DNA of 64,000 bases from Pseudomonas fontis (GCF_028656955.1 NZ_JAMDGY010000013.1:61944-125943), one strand, 5' to 3'. Positions 35,983 through 46,535 are shown, counted from the stretch's first letter. Numbers and translations are program-made. The notes: generated by a model from the sequence alone, not told the origin.

Positions 35983-36375
35983 ATGTCGGCGACTCAAAAT
36001 TACGGCACTGGCCGTCGCAAGACTGCAACCGCACGCGTTTTCCTGCGTCCGGGTACTGGCAGCATCTCCATCAACAACCGTTCTCTGGACGTGTTCTTCG
36101 GTCGTGAAACCGCGCGCATGGTAGTTCGCCAGCCGCTGGAACTGACTGAAACCACCGAGAAGTTCGACATCTACGTCACCGTCGCTGGTGGTGGTGTTAG
36201 CGGTCAAGCCGGTGCAATCCGTCACGGTATCACCCGTGCCCTGATGGCATACGACGAGACTCTGCGTAGCGCCCTGCGTAAAGCTGGCTTCGTGACTCGT
36301 GACGCTCGTGAAGTTGAGCGTAAGAAAGTCGGCCTGCGTAAAGCACGTAAGCGTCCTCAGTACTCCAAGCGTTAA
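35983..36375 (+). CDS. rpsI: 30S ribosomal protein S9
   Basis: A 130-residue small-subunit protein, full length for S9. It has the [13 protein letters not shown] start and the basic C-terminal tail [11 protein letters not shown] that reaches the P-site tRNA. A strong terminator follows. Confidence 0.98.
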   Translation: MSATQNYGTGRRKTATARVFLRPGTGSISINNRSLDVFFGRETARMVVRQPLELTETTEKFDIYVTVAGGGVSGQAGAIRHGITRALMAYDETLRSALRKAGFVTRDAREVERKKVGLRKARKRPQYSKR

Positions 36376-36390
36376 TTCGCTTCGGCGTTC

Positions 36391-36427
36391 AAAAAAAGCC
36401 CGGTTCCTGTGGAACCGGGCTTTTTTT
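36391..36427. terminator. intrinsic terminator after rpsI
   Basis: AAAAAAAGCCCGGTTCC-TGT-GGAACCGGGC followed by seven T residues: a strong stem between rpsI and petA. Confidence 0.93.
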
Positions 36428-36529
36428 ATGTCTTGAATAAAGTGGACTAAGGTTCTCTGTGACATTGTGCCGCATATGACGCAGGTCAAGTCCTGTAAGG
36501 GATGCAGGCCCTTAGCCAGTCTAATCACC

Positions 36530-36558
36530 TTGTCAGAGCAGGGTCTTTTCATTACCAT
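36530..36558 (+). promoter_or_regulatory. putative promoter of petABC
   Basis: TTGTCA (36530-36535), a 17-base spacer and TACCAT (36553-36558), about 80 bases before petA. The -10 is imperfect. Confidence 0.45.
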
Positions 36559-36639
36559 GCGGCAAATTTTGAGCAGTTCAGAAATTACTTAAGTAGATGC
36601 CTGTTGCAACAGGCCACAAAGCTGATGGGAGAGGACTGA

Positions 36640-37233
36640 ATGAGCAATGACGGCGTCAATGCAGGCCGGCGCCGCTTCCTTGTAGCAGCCACGTCCGTGG
36701 TGGGTGCTGCAGGAGCGGTAGGGGCTGCGGTCCCGTTCGTAGGGTCATGGTTCCCCAGTGCCAAGGCAAAAGCCGCTGGTGCACCGGTGAAGGTCAACGT
36801 CGGCAAGGTCGAGCCGGGTCAGCAGATGATTGCGGAGTGGCGCGGTCAACCAGTGTTCATCGTGCGTCGAACGGATGAGATTCTCGCCAATCTGAAAAAA
36901 ATCGAAGGCGACCTCTCCGATCCAGAATCCAAAGCTTCGGATCAGCCCGCTTACGTCGACCCGGAGAACCGCGCGATCAAGGCGCAGATCCTGGTGCTGG
37001 TCGGCCTGTGCACTCACCTGGGTTGCTCGCCGACGTTCCGTCCGGAAGTGGCGCCAGTCGACCTCGGCCCCAAGTGGGTCGGTGGTTACTTCTGCCCCTG
37101 CCACGGCTCCCACTACGACCTCGCAGGTCGCGTCTACAAGTCCCAGCCGGCACCGCTCAATCTGCCGGTCCCGCCGCACTCGTACGAGTCTGATGACGTC
37201 ATCGTCATTGGTGTCGACCAGGAGAAAGCGTGA
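36640..37233 (+). CDS. petA: ubiquinol-cytochrome c reductase Rieske iron-sulfur subunit
   Basis: A 197-residue membrane-anchored Rieske protein of the bc1 complex. A twin-arginine export signal (RRRFLVAA, residues 10-17) leads into the membrane segment. The 2Fe-2S ligands are in CTHLGC (124-129) and CPCHGSHYD (152-160). Its stop overlaps the petB start by one base. Confidence 0.97.
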   Translation: MSNDGVNAGRRRFLVAATSVVGAAGAVGAAVPFVGSWFPSAKAKAAGAPVKVNVGKVEPGQQMIAEWRGQPVFIVRRTDEILANLKKIEGDLSDPESKASDQPAYVDPENRAIKAQILVLVGLCTHLGCSPTFRPEVAPVDLGPKWVGGYFCPCHGSHYDLAGRVYKSQPAPLNLPVPPHSYESDDVIVIGVDQEKA

Positions 37234-38444
37234 TGAGTAAGTTGATGGACTGGGTCGATGCCCGCTTCCCCGCGACCAAGATGTGGGAAGACCACCTGAG
37301 CAAGTATTACGCGCCGAAGAACTTCAACTTCTTCTACTTCTTCGGCTCCCTGGCACTGTTGGTGCTGGTCAACCAGATCGTCACCGGTGTGTGGCTGACC
37401 ATGAGCTTCACGCCATCGGCCGAAGAGGCGTTCGCCTCGGTCGAATACATCATGCGTGACGTCGAGTACGGCTGGATCCTGCGCTACCTGCACTCCACCG
37501 GGGCGTCAGCGTTCTTCGTCGTGGTCTACCTGCACATGTTCCGTGGCCTGCTCTACGGCTCGTACCAGAAGCCGCGTGAGCTGGTCTGGCTGTTCGGCAT
37601 GCTGATCTACCTGGCGCTGATGGCAGAGGCCTTCATGGGCTACCTGCTGCCGTGGGGCCAGATGTCCTACTGGGGTGCCCAGGTGATCATCTCGCTGTTC
37701 GGTGCCATTCCGGTGATCGGCAACGACCTGACCCAGTGGATCCGTGGTGACTACCTGATCTCGGGCATCACCCTGAACCGCTTCTTCGCCTTGCACGTGG
37801 TGGCCCTGCCTATCGTGATCCTCGGCCTGGTGGTGCTGCACATCCTGGCGCTGCACGAAGTGGGTTCGAACAACCCGGATGGCGTCGACATCAAGAAGCA
37901 CAAGGACGAGAACGGCATCCCGCTGGACGGTATCGCCTTCCATCCGTACTACACCGTGAAAGACATTGTCGGTGTCGTGGTGTTCCTCTTCGTGTTCTGC
38001 TCCATTGTGTTCTTCTTCCCGGAAATGGGCGGCTACTTCCTCGAAAAACCGAACTTCGAGCAGGCTAACGCCTTCAAGACCCCTGAGCACATTGCCCCGG
38101 TCTGGTACTTCACACCGTTCTACGCAATCTTGCGGGCGGTGCCAGACAAGCTGTTTGGCGTGATCGCCATGGGCGCCGCGATTGCCGTGCTGTTCGTCCT
38201 GCCATGGCTGGACCGTAGCCCGGTCAAGTCGATGCGCTACAAGGGCTGGTTGAGCAAGGCCTGGCTGGTGGTGTTCTGCATTTCCTTCGTGATCCTGGGC
38301 GTATTGGGCGTGCTGGCGCCGACCCCCGGCCGCACGCTGCTCTCGCAGGTATGTACCTTCCTGTATTTCGCCTACTTCATTCTGATGCCGTTCTACACCA
38401 GGCTTGAGAAGACCAAACCGGTTCCGGAAAGGGTGACTGGCTGA
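37233..38444 (+). CDS. petB: cytochrome b of the bc1 complex
   Basis: A 403-residue eight-helix cytochrome b. Haem ligands are H87/H101 in helix B and H188/H203 in helix D. The helix-D pair is 15 apart, one more than the 14 of mitochondrial and alphaproteobacterial proteins, a spacing I associate with the b6 type and some other proteobacteria. The quinol-site PEWY-type motif is replaced by APVWYFTPFYA. Start ATG 37233 overlaps the petA stop. It passes electrons from quinol to cytochrome c1. Confidence 0.96.
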   Translation: MSKLMDWVDARFPATKMWEDHLSKYYAPKNFNFFYFFGSLALLVLVNQIVTGVWLTMSFTPSAEEAFASVEYIMRDVEYGWILRYLHSTGASAFFVVVYLHMFRGLLYGSYQKPRELVWLFGMLIYLALMAEAFMGYLLPWGQMSYWGAQVIISLFGAIPVIGNDLTQWIRGDYLISGITLNRFFALHVVALPIVILGLVVLHILALHEVGSNNPDGVDIKKHKDENGIPLDGIAFHPYYTVKDIVGVVVFLFVFCSIVFFFPEMGGYFLEKPNFEQANAFKTPEHIAPVWYFTPFYAILRAVPDKLFGVIAMGAAIAVLFVLPWLDRSPVKSMRYKGWLSKAWLVVFCISFVILGVLGVLAPTPGRTLLSQVCTFLYFAYFILMPFYTRLEKTKPVPERVTG

Positions 38445-39223
38445 TGAAAAAGCTATTTGCAGTATTGATTCTGGCAGTGATGCCCACCCTGACCTTCGCT
38501 GCCGAACACGGCGTCGAGCTGGACAAGGTCGATATCGATCTGACCGACAAGGCCGCCATGCAGGACGGTGCGCGCACCTTTGCCAACTATTGCATGGGTT
38601 GCCACAGCGCCAAGTTCCAGCGTTACGAGCGCGTGGCCGATGACCTCGGTATTCCGCATGAGCTGATGCTGGAAAAGCTGGTGTTCACCGGTGCCAAGAT
38701 TGGCGACCACATGAACATCGGCATGCAGCCGGCTGACGCCAAGGCCTACTTCGGCGCGGCGCCGCCCGACCTGACCCTGGTGGCGCGAGTGCGCGGCACG
38801 GACTGGCTGTACAGCTACCTGCGGGCCTTCTACGAAGACCCGACACGTCCGTGGGGGGTGAACAACAAGATCTTCCCGAACGTTGGCATGCCGAACGTGC
38901 TGGTCGGTCTGCAGGGTCGCCAGGTGGTCGGTTGCAAGCAAGTGCAGATGGTGGTCGACGGCAAGAAGCAGTTTGACCCGCTGACTGGCACTCCTTTGAC
39001 CCATGAAGCCTGTGACCAGCTGACCATCGTGCCGAAATCCGGTACCCTGACGCCAGAGCAGTTCGACGAGAAGGTCAAGAACCTGGTGACCTTCCTGGCC
39101 TATTCGGCCAACCCGGTCAAACTGGAAAGCCAACGCATCGGCACCTACGTGCTGTTGTACCTGGCCTTCTTCTTCGTATTCGCCTACCTGCTCAAGCGCG
39201 AATACTGGAAGGACGTGCACTGA
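38444..39223 (+). CDS. petC: cytochrome c1
   Basis: A 259-residue protein with a signal peptide (LFAVLILAVMPTLTFA), one haem c motif C50-M-G-C53-H54, a distal methionine in a NVGMPNV segment, and a C-terminal membrane anchor (about 233-252). It completes the petABC operon and overlaps petB by one base. Confidence 0.96.
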   Translation: MKKLFAVLILAVMPTLTFAAEHGVELDKVDIDLTDKAAMQDGARTFANYCMGCHSAKFQRYERVADDLGIPHELMLEKLVFTGAKIGDHMNIGMQPADAKAYFGAAPPDLTLVARVRGTDWLYSYLRAFYEDPTRPWGVNNKIFPNVGMPNVLVGLQGRQVVGCKQVQMVVDGKKQFDPLTGTPLTHEACDQLTIVPKSGTLTPEQFDEKVKNLVTFLAYSANPVKLESQRIGTYVLLYLAFFFVFAYLLKREYWKDVH

Positions 39224-39249
39224 TCACGCAGTAATTTCTGGTAGTTGAA

Positions 39250-39299
39250 CGCGCGCCCTGGGGCGCCCCTGGAAACAGGGGTGGCCTCAGGGCGCGTTT
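39250..39299 (+). terminator. hairpin terminator after petC
   Basis: An outer stem (CGCGCCCTG/CAGGGCGCG) encloses an inner stem (CCCCTG/CAGGGG). It ends TTTG, so the tail is short, but the stem is strong. Confidence 0.65.
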
Positions 39300-39341
39300 G
39301 CATTTGTGTATTCATAATTTCAACATGCGAGGAGGACCACC

Positions 39342-39959
39342 ATGGGCGTGACCAATCGGTTAGCCTGCTACTCCGACCCCGCTGACCACTATTCTCATCG
39401 GGTGCGCATCGTTCTCGCCGAGAAGGGTGTCAGCGTCGAAATCATCAATGTCGAGGCCGGCCAACAGCCTGCCAAATTGCTCGAGGCCAACCCTTACGGC
39501 AGCTTGCCGACCCTGGTTGACCGCGACCTGGCGTTGTATGAATCGACGGTGGTAATGGAATACCTCGATGAACGTTATCCGCACCCGCCGCTGCTGCCGG
39601 TGTATCCGGTGGCGCGGGCCAATAGTCGTCTGCTGATCCATCGTATCCAGCGCGACTGGTGTGCGCTGGTTGACCTGATTCTCGATCCACGCAGCAAGGA
39701 ACCTGCGCGGGTGCAGGCGCGCAAGGAGCTGCGCGAGAGCCTGACCGGCGTGTCGCCGTTGTTTGGCGACAAGCCGTATTTCCTCAGTGAGGATCAAACG
39801 CTGGTCGACTGTTGTCTATTGCCCATACTGTGGCGTTTGCCGGTATTGGGTATTGAATTGCCGCGGCCAGCCAAGCCGCTGCTCGATTACATGGAGCGCC
39901 AGTTTGCCCGTGAAGCTTTCCAGGCAAGTCTGTCCGCTGCTGAACGTGAAATGCGCTAG
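39342..39959 (+). CDS. sspA: stringent starvation protein A
   Basis: A 205-residue glutathione-S-transferase-fold protein that binds RNA polymerase. The N-terminal thioredoxin-like half contains [20 protein letters not shown], and the C-terminal half is helical. It has no catalytic cysteine for GST activity. GAGGAGG is a strong ribosome-binding site. sspB follows after 17 bases. Confidence 0.95.
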   Translation: MGVTNRLACYSDPADHYSHRVRIVLAEKGVSVEIINVEAGQQPAKLLEANPYGSLPTLVDRDLALYESTVVMEYLDERYPHPPLLPVYPVARANSRLLIHRIQRDWCALVDLILDPRSKEPARVQARKELRESLTGVSPLFGDKPYFLSEDQTLVDCCLLPILWRLPVLGIELPRPAKPLLDYMERQFAREAFQASLSAAEREMR

Positions 39960-39976
39960 GTTTTAAGGAGCTTTTG

Positions 39977-40405
39977 ATGAACTCCAGTCGCCCCTATTTG
40001 GTGCGTGCATTGTATGAGTGGATCGTCGACAACGATTGCACTCCGCACATACTGGTCAACGCCGAGTACCCGGCTGTACAGGTACCCCAGGGTTTCGCCA
40101 GCGATGGCCAGATCGTCTTGAACGTGTCGCCCAACGCTGTGCGTCACTTGCACATGGACAACGACGCAGTGAGCTTTGAGGGCCGCTTTGGCGGCGTGGC
40201 GCACACGTTGTATGTGCCGTCTGCGGCGATTCTCGGCATCTATGCCCGTGAGAATGGCCAGGGCATGGTGTTCGAGCTCGAGCCGCCGGTCATCGAGGAA
40301 GATGACCTGGAAGACGAAGGTGACGAGCCGGATGATGACGGTCCGCCGAGTGGCGGGCAGCCGCCGCGCCCAAGTGGCCGGCCAAGCCTGAAGGTGGTGA
40401 AGTAA
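39977..40405 (+). CDS. sspB: ClpXP adaptor SspB
   Basis: A 142-residue protein. The folded domain (residues about 4-105) binds ssrA-tagged substrates; the acidic, proline-rich linker (EEDDLEDEGDEPDDD) leads to the C-terminal ClpX-binding motif RPSLKVVK. AAGGAG precedes ATG 39977. It forms an operon with sspA. Confidence 0.95.
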   Translation: MNSSRPYLVRALYEWIVDNDCTPHILVNAEYPAVQVPQGFASDGQIVLNVSPNAVRHLHMDNDAVSFEGRFGGVAHTLYVPSAAILGIYARENGQGMVFELEPPVIEEDDLEDEGDEPDDDGPPSGGQPPRPSGRPSLKVVK

Positions 40406-40435
40406 TAAAAAAGGCGACCTTCGGGTCGCCTTTTT
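40406..40435. terminator. bidirectional intrinsic terminator
   Basis: GGCGACC-TTCG-GGTCGCC flanked by A-run and T-run. It is shared by sspB (plus) and the small lipoprotein gene (minus). Confidence 0.93.
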
Positions 40436-40449
40436 CATGGGGGCTGCAC

Positions 40450-40668
40450 TTACAGGTCGGAAATGGTCCGAACCTGGTCCTTGTTGATGCGGGTGCGTTT
40501 GCCGTCCGGTTGTTCGAACTCGTAGAAGCCCGAGCTGCGGTCGTATTTCGGTGCGTCGATGGCCTGGATTTCACGGCCGTCGTTCAGCGTGATCAGGGCA
40601 GGGGTGGAGCAGCCGGCCAGGGTGGCGAAAGCGCCGATCAACAGGGCGGACAGCAGACCGTTTTTCAT
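40450..40668 (-). CDS. YgdI/YgdR-type small lipoprotein (DUF903)
   Basis: A 72-residue lipoprotein. The signal sequence ends in the lipobox LAGC (residue about 20), and the short mature domain (ALITLNDGREIQ, YDRSSGFYEFE, KRTRINKDQVRTI) has the SH3-like DUF903 pattern. Start ATG 40668 follows from the signal sequence; the frame remains open upstream through a REP element and should not be extended. Function unknown. Confidence 0.85.
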   Translation of the reverse strand: MKNGLLSALLIGAFATLAGCSTPALITLNDGREIQAIDAPKYDRSSGFYEFEQPDGKRTRINKDQVRTISDL

Positions 40669-40703
40669 TGCGGGTATTCCTGGTTTGAGTGGGGTGTTGA
40701 ATG

Positions 40704-40779
40704 CATCGCCGGCAAGGCCGGCTCCCACAGGTTTTTGGTTGCACGCCAATCCCATGTGGGAGCCGGCGTTGCCGGCGAT
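40704..40779. repeat. REP doublet between dolP and the small lipoprotein gene
   Basis: Inverted REP copies at 40704-40731 and about 40753-40779, ending six bases before the dolP stop codon. Confidence 0.85.
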
Positions 40780-40784
40780 TGCCA

Positions 40785-42073
<1,289 letters not shown>

Positions 42074-42087
42074 TCAGTCGGGCGGGG

Positions 42088-42459
42088 TCAGCTCTCGAAG
42101 GCGTTTTTCAGCCAGTCCAAAGGGTGACCCGCATGGCCGTTGCCTTGCAGGGCGATCACGTCGAAACGGCAGGGATGGTGGGCCCAGTGCGGTTCTTTCT
42201 GAAGGAAAGACTGGGCGGCTAGCACCAGTTTCTCCTGCTTGCGTGCATCGATACTGCCAAGTGCGCCGCCGAAGTCTGCGTGCAGCCGGTATCGGACTTC
42301 GACGAATACTACTGTATCGCTGTCGAGCATGACCAGATCAAGCTCGCCGCGTTTGCATCGCCAGTTTTGCGCCAGGAGGGTCAGGCCTTGCCCTTGAAGG
42401 TGCTGCAAGGCCTGAAGTTCGGCAGCCTTGCCGGCCGCCTGGCGCGAACTGTGGTGCAT
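42088..42459 (-). CDS. yraN: YraN family protein (UPF0102)
   Basis: A 123-residue protein with a predicted nuclease-like fold: GKAAELQALQHL, then a GELDLVML...VFVEVRYR motif (E-x-D, then E-V-K/R), matching the restriction-endonuclease superfamily. Role not established. Start ATG 42459 overlaps the lpoA stop by one base. Confidence 0.9.
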   Translation of the reverse strand: MHHSSRQAAGKAAELQALQHLQGQGLTLLAQNWRCKRGELDLVMLDSDTVVFVEVRYRLHADFGGALGSIDARKQEKLVLAAQSFLQKEPHWAHHPCRFDVIALQGNGHAGHPLDWLKNAFES

Positions 42460-44279
42460 TAGCGTGGGGTGTCTGGCAGGCGCTTGACCTGACCGCCGGC
42501 AAACTCTGCCCACGGCAACTGGCGCTCGACGCGCTGGTTCGGGTTCATGCTCAGGCTGCCGGAGAGGCCTTCGACGCGGTTGTCTGGCAGTGCCTTGAGC
42601 TGACCCAGGCGTGGCGCCAGGCTGTAGGCGTCGACGCCCATGGCGTAGAGGCGACCCAGGCTCCCGGCTGCCTGTGGCCATTGCTGGACCACTTGCTGAC
42701 GCAGGCTGTTGCCGCTGTCGAGCAACCATGGGGTTTCGCAGAAGCGAATGCCGTTCATGTCGTTGTACTGGTTCACGTCACCACTGGCGCTATACACGTT
42801 CGAGGTGGCATAGACCGGTACGTCACCGGCGTATTGGAAGTTCAGGGTCGGCTTGATCTGTTGAGCCTGCTGCGGGGTGGCAGCGAGGAAGATGAAGTCG
42901 ATGTCCTGGCGGCGCGACGGCTGGGCCGAAACGTTGCCGCCCACGGTGCTTTGCAGGCTCTTGGCGCGGCCTTCGCTTTGGCGCAGCTGGAACAGGTCGG
43001 CGATCTGCTGGGCCAGGGCCACTGGTTGGGCAACGTGCTCGGCAGCGATCAGGGTGCCACCGTTGGCTTCCCAATCCTGGCGGAAGGCCTTGAGGACGCG
43101 GTCGCCCCATTCGCCACTTGGCACCAGGGCCACGGCGCGGCGCATGCCGTCGGCGCGGGCGCGGCGGGAGACTTCGCGGGCTTCGTCTTCAGCGGCCAGG
43201 CCGAACTGGAACAACTGGGCCGGGCCATTCTGGCCGGCATCGCTGTAGTTCAGGGCCAGGGTAGTGATCGGCAGTTGCGGGCGGGCGGCGAGCTGCTTGA
43301 CCAGGGGTTTCTCCAGCGGGCCGACGACCAGTTGGACGCCTGCGGCCTGGGCCTGACGATAGAAGTCATCCAGCGAGGTCAGGCGCGAGCTGTCGAACAC
43401 TTGCACTTGTGGCGGCTTCTGGCCCGCTTGCTGAGCCTGGAAGTGGGCGGCCATGAAGCCGTCACGCAGGGCCTTGGCGACCGAGGCCAGCGGGCCTTCC
43501 TGCGGCAGCAGCAGGGCGATCTTGGTCAGTGGTTGGCTGGCCAGTTCCTTGAGCTTGATCAGCGGCACGGGCAGTTGCACGGCGGCCGGGTGGTCGGCGT
43601 GCTGGCTGCGCCAGGTCTCGATGGCCGCTTGTTGTTGCTCCAGGGTGCCAGCGCTTTTCACCGCCAGGGCCAGGCTGGTCCAGCCGGCCATGACGTCATT
43701 GCCGGCGCCTGCGCCTTGCAGTTGATCGGTTGGCAGTGCCGCGACCAGGTTCCAGATTGCTTCGTGGTTGGCGCTGGCAGCGTTGCCGGTCAGCAGCGGG
43801 GCGAGGGCGACGCGCTCCTGGGCGGCGGCCAGGGTCTGGCCATCGGCTTCCAGGGCGGCAGCGCGGACGCTGCGGGTACGGGCCTGGAGGTCTTGCGGCA
43901 TTTCGTTCAGGCGCGCCAGGCTTGGGTGGCTCAGGGCGCTGAGGGCGGCCTTGGGCTGGTTGCGAGTAATGGCCAGTTCTGCGGCCAGGGTGCTGGCATA
44001 CACTTGCTGGGCAGGCTTGAGGGTGTCCAGCTGGACCTGCTCAAGGATGCGCGCGGCGCGGACGTTGTCCTTCTGCCGATAAGCCAGGTCCGCAGCGCTC
44101 AGGCGCAGCAGGGCGGCTTTTTCAGGTGTCTTGCTGGTGGAGGCCTGCTCGAGCAGTTGCTCGATGCTGGCATCCGGAGTGCGTGGCAGTTCACCCAGGC
44201 TGGACGAAGGCGAACTGGCGCAGGCTGCCAGCAGGGCAGCGAGGCAGAGGGCTGAGAGCAGCCGCAGGCAAGCGATCAT
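42459..44279 (-). CDS. lpoA: PBP activator lipoprotein LpoA (LppC family)
   Basis: A 606-residue outer-membrane lipoprotein. The lipobox LLAAC is at about residue 20. The N-terminal half is TPR-like helical, and the C-terminal half is a periplasmic-binding-protein fold (KIALLLPQEGPLASVAKALRDGF, VVGPLEKPL, VYATSNVYS). It activates PBP1A transglycosylase/transpeptidase. First gene of the operon, divergent from rsmI. Confidence 0.94.
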   Translation of the reverse strand: MIACLRLLSALCLAALLAACASSPSSSLGELPRTPDASIEQLLEQASTSKTPEKAALLRLSAADLAYRQKDNVRAARILEQVQLDTLKPAQQVYASTLAAELAITRNQPKAALSALSHPSLARLNEMPQDLQARTRSVRAAALEADGQTLAAAQERVALAPLLTGNAASANHEAIWNLVAALPTDQLQGAGAGNDVMAGWTSLALAVKSAGTLEQQQAAIETWRSQHADHPAAVQLPVPLIKLKELASQPLTKIALLLPQEGPLASVAKALRDGFMAAHFQAQQAGQKPPQVQVFDSSRLTSLDDFYRQAQAAGVQLVVGPLEKPLVKQLAARPQLPITTLALNYSDAGQNGPAQLFQFGLAAEDEAREVSRRARADGMRRAVALVPSGEWGDRVLKAFRQDWEANGGTLIAAEHVAQPVALAQQIADLFQLRQSEGRAKSLQSTVGGNVSAQPSRRQDIDFIFLAATPQQAQQIKPTLNFQYAGDVPVYATSNVYSASGDVNQYNDMNGIRFCETPWLLDSGNSLRQQVVQQWPQAAGSLGRLYAMGVDAYSLAPRLGQLKALPDNRVEGLSGSLSMNPNQRVERQLPWAEFAGGQVKRLPDTPR

Positions 44280-44465
44280 GTAAGGGTCCTGTTACTCGAT
44301 CAAATTAACCTGCAATTGTACCCAAGCGTTGGCCGGGGCGCGATCTTGCTGGCGTTAATCCTTCAATATAGGTCGCCGGACTGCCCTCGGACGCCCCGTT
44401 GGTAACGCATTGTTGCCGGCTATCGGGCTACAATGGCGCTTTGATCAACATGACAGGTGTTTGCT

Positions 44466-45344
44466 GTGTCCGATGCTCCAGGTGCTTCCAAATCCGCTAC
44501 CGGTACCCTCTATGTGGTGGCCACGCCGATCGGCAACCTGGATGACATGAGTGCCCGGGCCTTGAAAATCCTCGGTGATGTGGCGCTGATTGCTGCTGAA
44601 GACACCCGTCACTCGATTCGCTTGCTGCAACATTTCGGTATCAATACGCCGCTGGCGGCCTGCCATGAGCACAACGAGCGCGAGGAGGGTAGCAGTCGCT
44701 TCCTCGGGCGTTTGCTGGCTGGTGACAATGTTGCGCTGATTTCCGATGCCGGCACGCCACTGATTTCCGATCCGGGCTATCACCTGGTGCGCCAGGCGCG
44801 TGCCGCCGGCATCGCCGTGGTGCCGGTACCGGGGGCCTGCGCGCTGATCGCCGCGCTGTCGGCGGCGGGCCTGCCGTCTGATCGCTTCATCTTTGAAGGG
44901 TTCCTGCCGGCCAAGTCGGTTGGGCGTCGCGCGCGCCTGAGCCTGGTCAAGGAAGAGCCGCGCACGTTGATCTTCTACGAGGCGCCGCATCGCATTCTGG
45001 AATGCCTGCAGGACATGGAGGCGATATTCGGTGGTGAGCGCCAGGCGCTGCTTGCGCGCGAGCTGACCAAGACCTTCGAGACCCTCAAGGGCCTGCCATT
45101 GGCCGAGTTGCGCGCCTTCGTCGAAGCCGACAGCAATCAGCAGCGCGGCGAGTGCGTGGTGTTGGTCGCCGGCTACACGGCGCCGGACGATGAGGATGCC
45201 GTCGGCACCGAAGCCATGCGGGTGCTCGACCTGCTATTGGCAGAGATGCCGCTCAAGCGTGCTGCTGCTCTGGCGGCGGAAATTACCGGCGTTCGTAAGA
45301 ATGTTCTGTATCAGGCAGCGCTGGATAAACAGAAAGACCACTGA
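44466..45344 (+). CDS. rsmI: 16S rRNA 2'-O-methyltransferase RsmI
   Basis: A 292-residue SAM-dependent tetrapyrrole-methylase-fold enzyme that 2'-O-methylates C1402 of 16S rRNA. Motifs [37 protein letters not shown] and FYEAPHR are visible. GTG 44466 preceded by AGGTG is preferred over GTG 44457. Notably rsmH, which modifies the base of the same nucleotide, is 1.2 kb downstream, past rnpB. Confidence 0.95.
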   Translation: MSDAPGASKSATGTLYVVATPIGNLDDMSARALKILGDVALIAAEDTRHSIRLLQHFGINTPLAACHEHNEREEGSSRFLGRLLAGDNVALISDAGTPLISDPGYHLVRQARAAGIAVVPVPGACALIAALSAAGLPSDRFIFEGFLPAKSVGRRARLSLVKEEPRTLIFYEAPHRILECLQDMEAIFGGERQALLARELTKTFETLKGLPLAELRAFVEADSNQQRGECVVLVAGYTAPDDEDAVGTEAMRVLDLLLAEMPLKRAAALAAEITGVRKNVLYQAALDKQKDH

Positions 45345-45373
45345 TGTCATAGTGATATTATTTGTTTTATCGC

Positions 45374-45402
45374 TTGTTCTTGAGCCCGCCTACCGTTAAC
45401 CT
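45374..45402 (+). promoter_or_regulatory. promoter of rnpB
   Basis: TTGTTC (45374-45379), a 17-base spacer and TAACCT (45397-45402), placing the start near 45410, where the mature RNA begins. Confidence 0.6.
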
Positions 45403-45411
45403 TTGCGGCGG

Positions 45412-45768
45412 AGAGTCGATTGGACAGTCGCTGCCTTCTTTTGTTCGCAAAAGAGGGGGGAGGAAAGTCCGGGCTCCATAGGGCGGAGTGCCAGGTAATG
45501 CCTGGGGGGCGTGAGCCTACGGAAAGTGCCACAGAAAATAACCGCCTAAGCACTTCGGTGCCGGTAAGGGTGAAAAGGTGCGGTAAGAGCGCACCGCACG
45601 TCTGGTAACAGTTCGTGGCTAGGTAAACCCCACTCGGAGCAAGACCAAATAGGGTTCCATATGGCGCGGCCCGCGTTGGAACCGGGTAGGTTGCTAAAGG
45701 CGTCCAGTGATGGCCGTCGTAGAGGAATGACTGTCCTCGACAGAACCCGGCTTACAGATCGACTCTCC
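45412..45768 (+). ncRNA. rnpB: RNase P RNA (M1, type A)
   Basis: About 357 bases forming the catalytic RNA of RNase P, which trims tRNA 5' ends. The 5' AGAGTCGAT pairs with 3' ATCGACTCT (the P1 helix). The hallmark GAGGAAAGTCCGGGCTCC near 45460, the GCCACAGAAAATA segment near 45528 and the 3' GGCTTACAGATCG are all present. Not protein coding. Confidence 0.96.
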
Positions 45769-45975
45769 ACCTCTTTCCCTCCCTGCTTGATTCGATAGCA
45801 GACGCGTCTCCGTAATACCGAAAAAATCTTACTCTTAATAAATCACTTTAACTTTGAACTCTATCCGTTTGAGTGGCTTCGCTTTTTCCCGCCATAAATC
45901 CCTCCAAATAGTCCATTCCTGTTGCGATGTTGAGCTAAATCTCCGATCTGTAAGGGTTTTCCTTATAAGCGCGCC

Positions 45976-46005
45976 TTGACGGTGTGGTAGGCGGATTCCT
46001 ATAGT
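45976..46005 (+). promoter_or_regulatory. dcw cluster promoter (PmraZ)
   Basis: TTGACG (45976-45981), an 18-base spacer and TATAGT (46000-46005): a good sigma-70 promoter. The start would fall near 46012, at the first MraZ box. Confidence 0.75.
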
Positions 46006-46011
46006 GTGCGC

Positions 46012-46038
46012 AAGTGGCAGAAAGTGGCACGAAGTGGG
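46012..46038 (+). promoter_or_regulatory. three MraZ boxes
   Basis: AAGTGG occurs at 46012-46017, 46022-46027 and 46032-46037, exactly 10 bp apart. E. coli MraZ binds direct repeats of GTGGG-like sequence with the same periodicity. Their place just after the promoter suits auto-repression of the dcw cluster. Confidence 0.8.
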
Positions 46039-46079
46039 TTTTCAGAGACAAAAAAGCTAACATTTAAGGGTGAGCAGCC

Positions 46080-46535
46080 GTGTTCCGCGGAGCCAACGCA
46101 ATCAACCTCGACGCCAAAGGCCGTCTCGCGATGCCGAGCCGGTACCGTGACGAGCTCGATTCGCGCAGTTCCGGGCAGTTGATCGTGACGATCGATGCGG
46201 TTGATCCCTGTTTATGTGTGTACCCGCTCGATGAGTGGGAACTGATCGAGGCCAAGTTGCGCGCCTTGCCGTCGTTACGCGAAGAGAACCGTCGCCTGCA
46301 GCGTTTGCTGATCGGCAATGCGGTTGATCTGGAGCTCGATGGCAGCGGGCGTTTTCTGGTGCCGCCCCGTCTGCGCGAATACGCCAAGCTCGACAAGCGG
46401 GCAATGCTTGTGGGGCAACTGAACAAATTCCAATTGTGGGACGAGGATGCCTGGAACGCTGTTGCTGCAGCGGACCTGGTAGCCATTCAACAACCGGGCG
46501 CCATGCCTGATGAACTGCGTGATTTGATCCTGTGA
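46080..46535 (+). CDS. mraZ: transcriptional regulator MraZ
   Basis: A 151-residue DNA-binding protein with two SpoVT/AbrB-like repeats (residues about 5-52, [18 protein letters not shown], and 78-124, [16 protein letters not shown]). It represses its own promoter and can affect the whole dcw cluster. Start GTG 46080. The end overlaps rsmH by four bases. Confidence 0.96.
   Translation: MFRGANAINLDAKGRLAMPSRYRDELDSRSSGQLIVTIDAVDPCLCVYPLDEWELIEAKLRALPSLREENRRLQRLLIGNAVDLELDGSGRFLVPPRLREYAKLDKRAMLVGQLNKFQLWDEDAWNAVAAADLVAIQQPGAMPDELRDLIL

Larger units (their letters stand above)
45769..46079 (+). promoter_or_regulatory. mraZ upstream region
   Basis: A 311-base interval, AT-rich in its left part, with nothing else recognised there. 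Its right end holds the mraZ promoter and MraZ boxes, listed separately. Confidence 0.7.
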
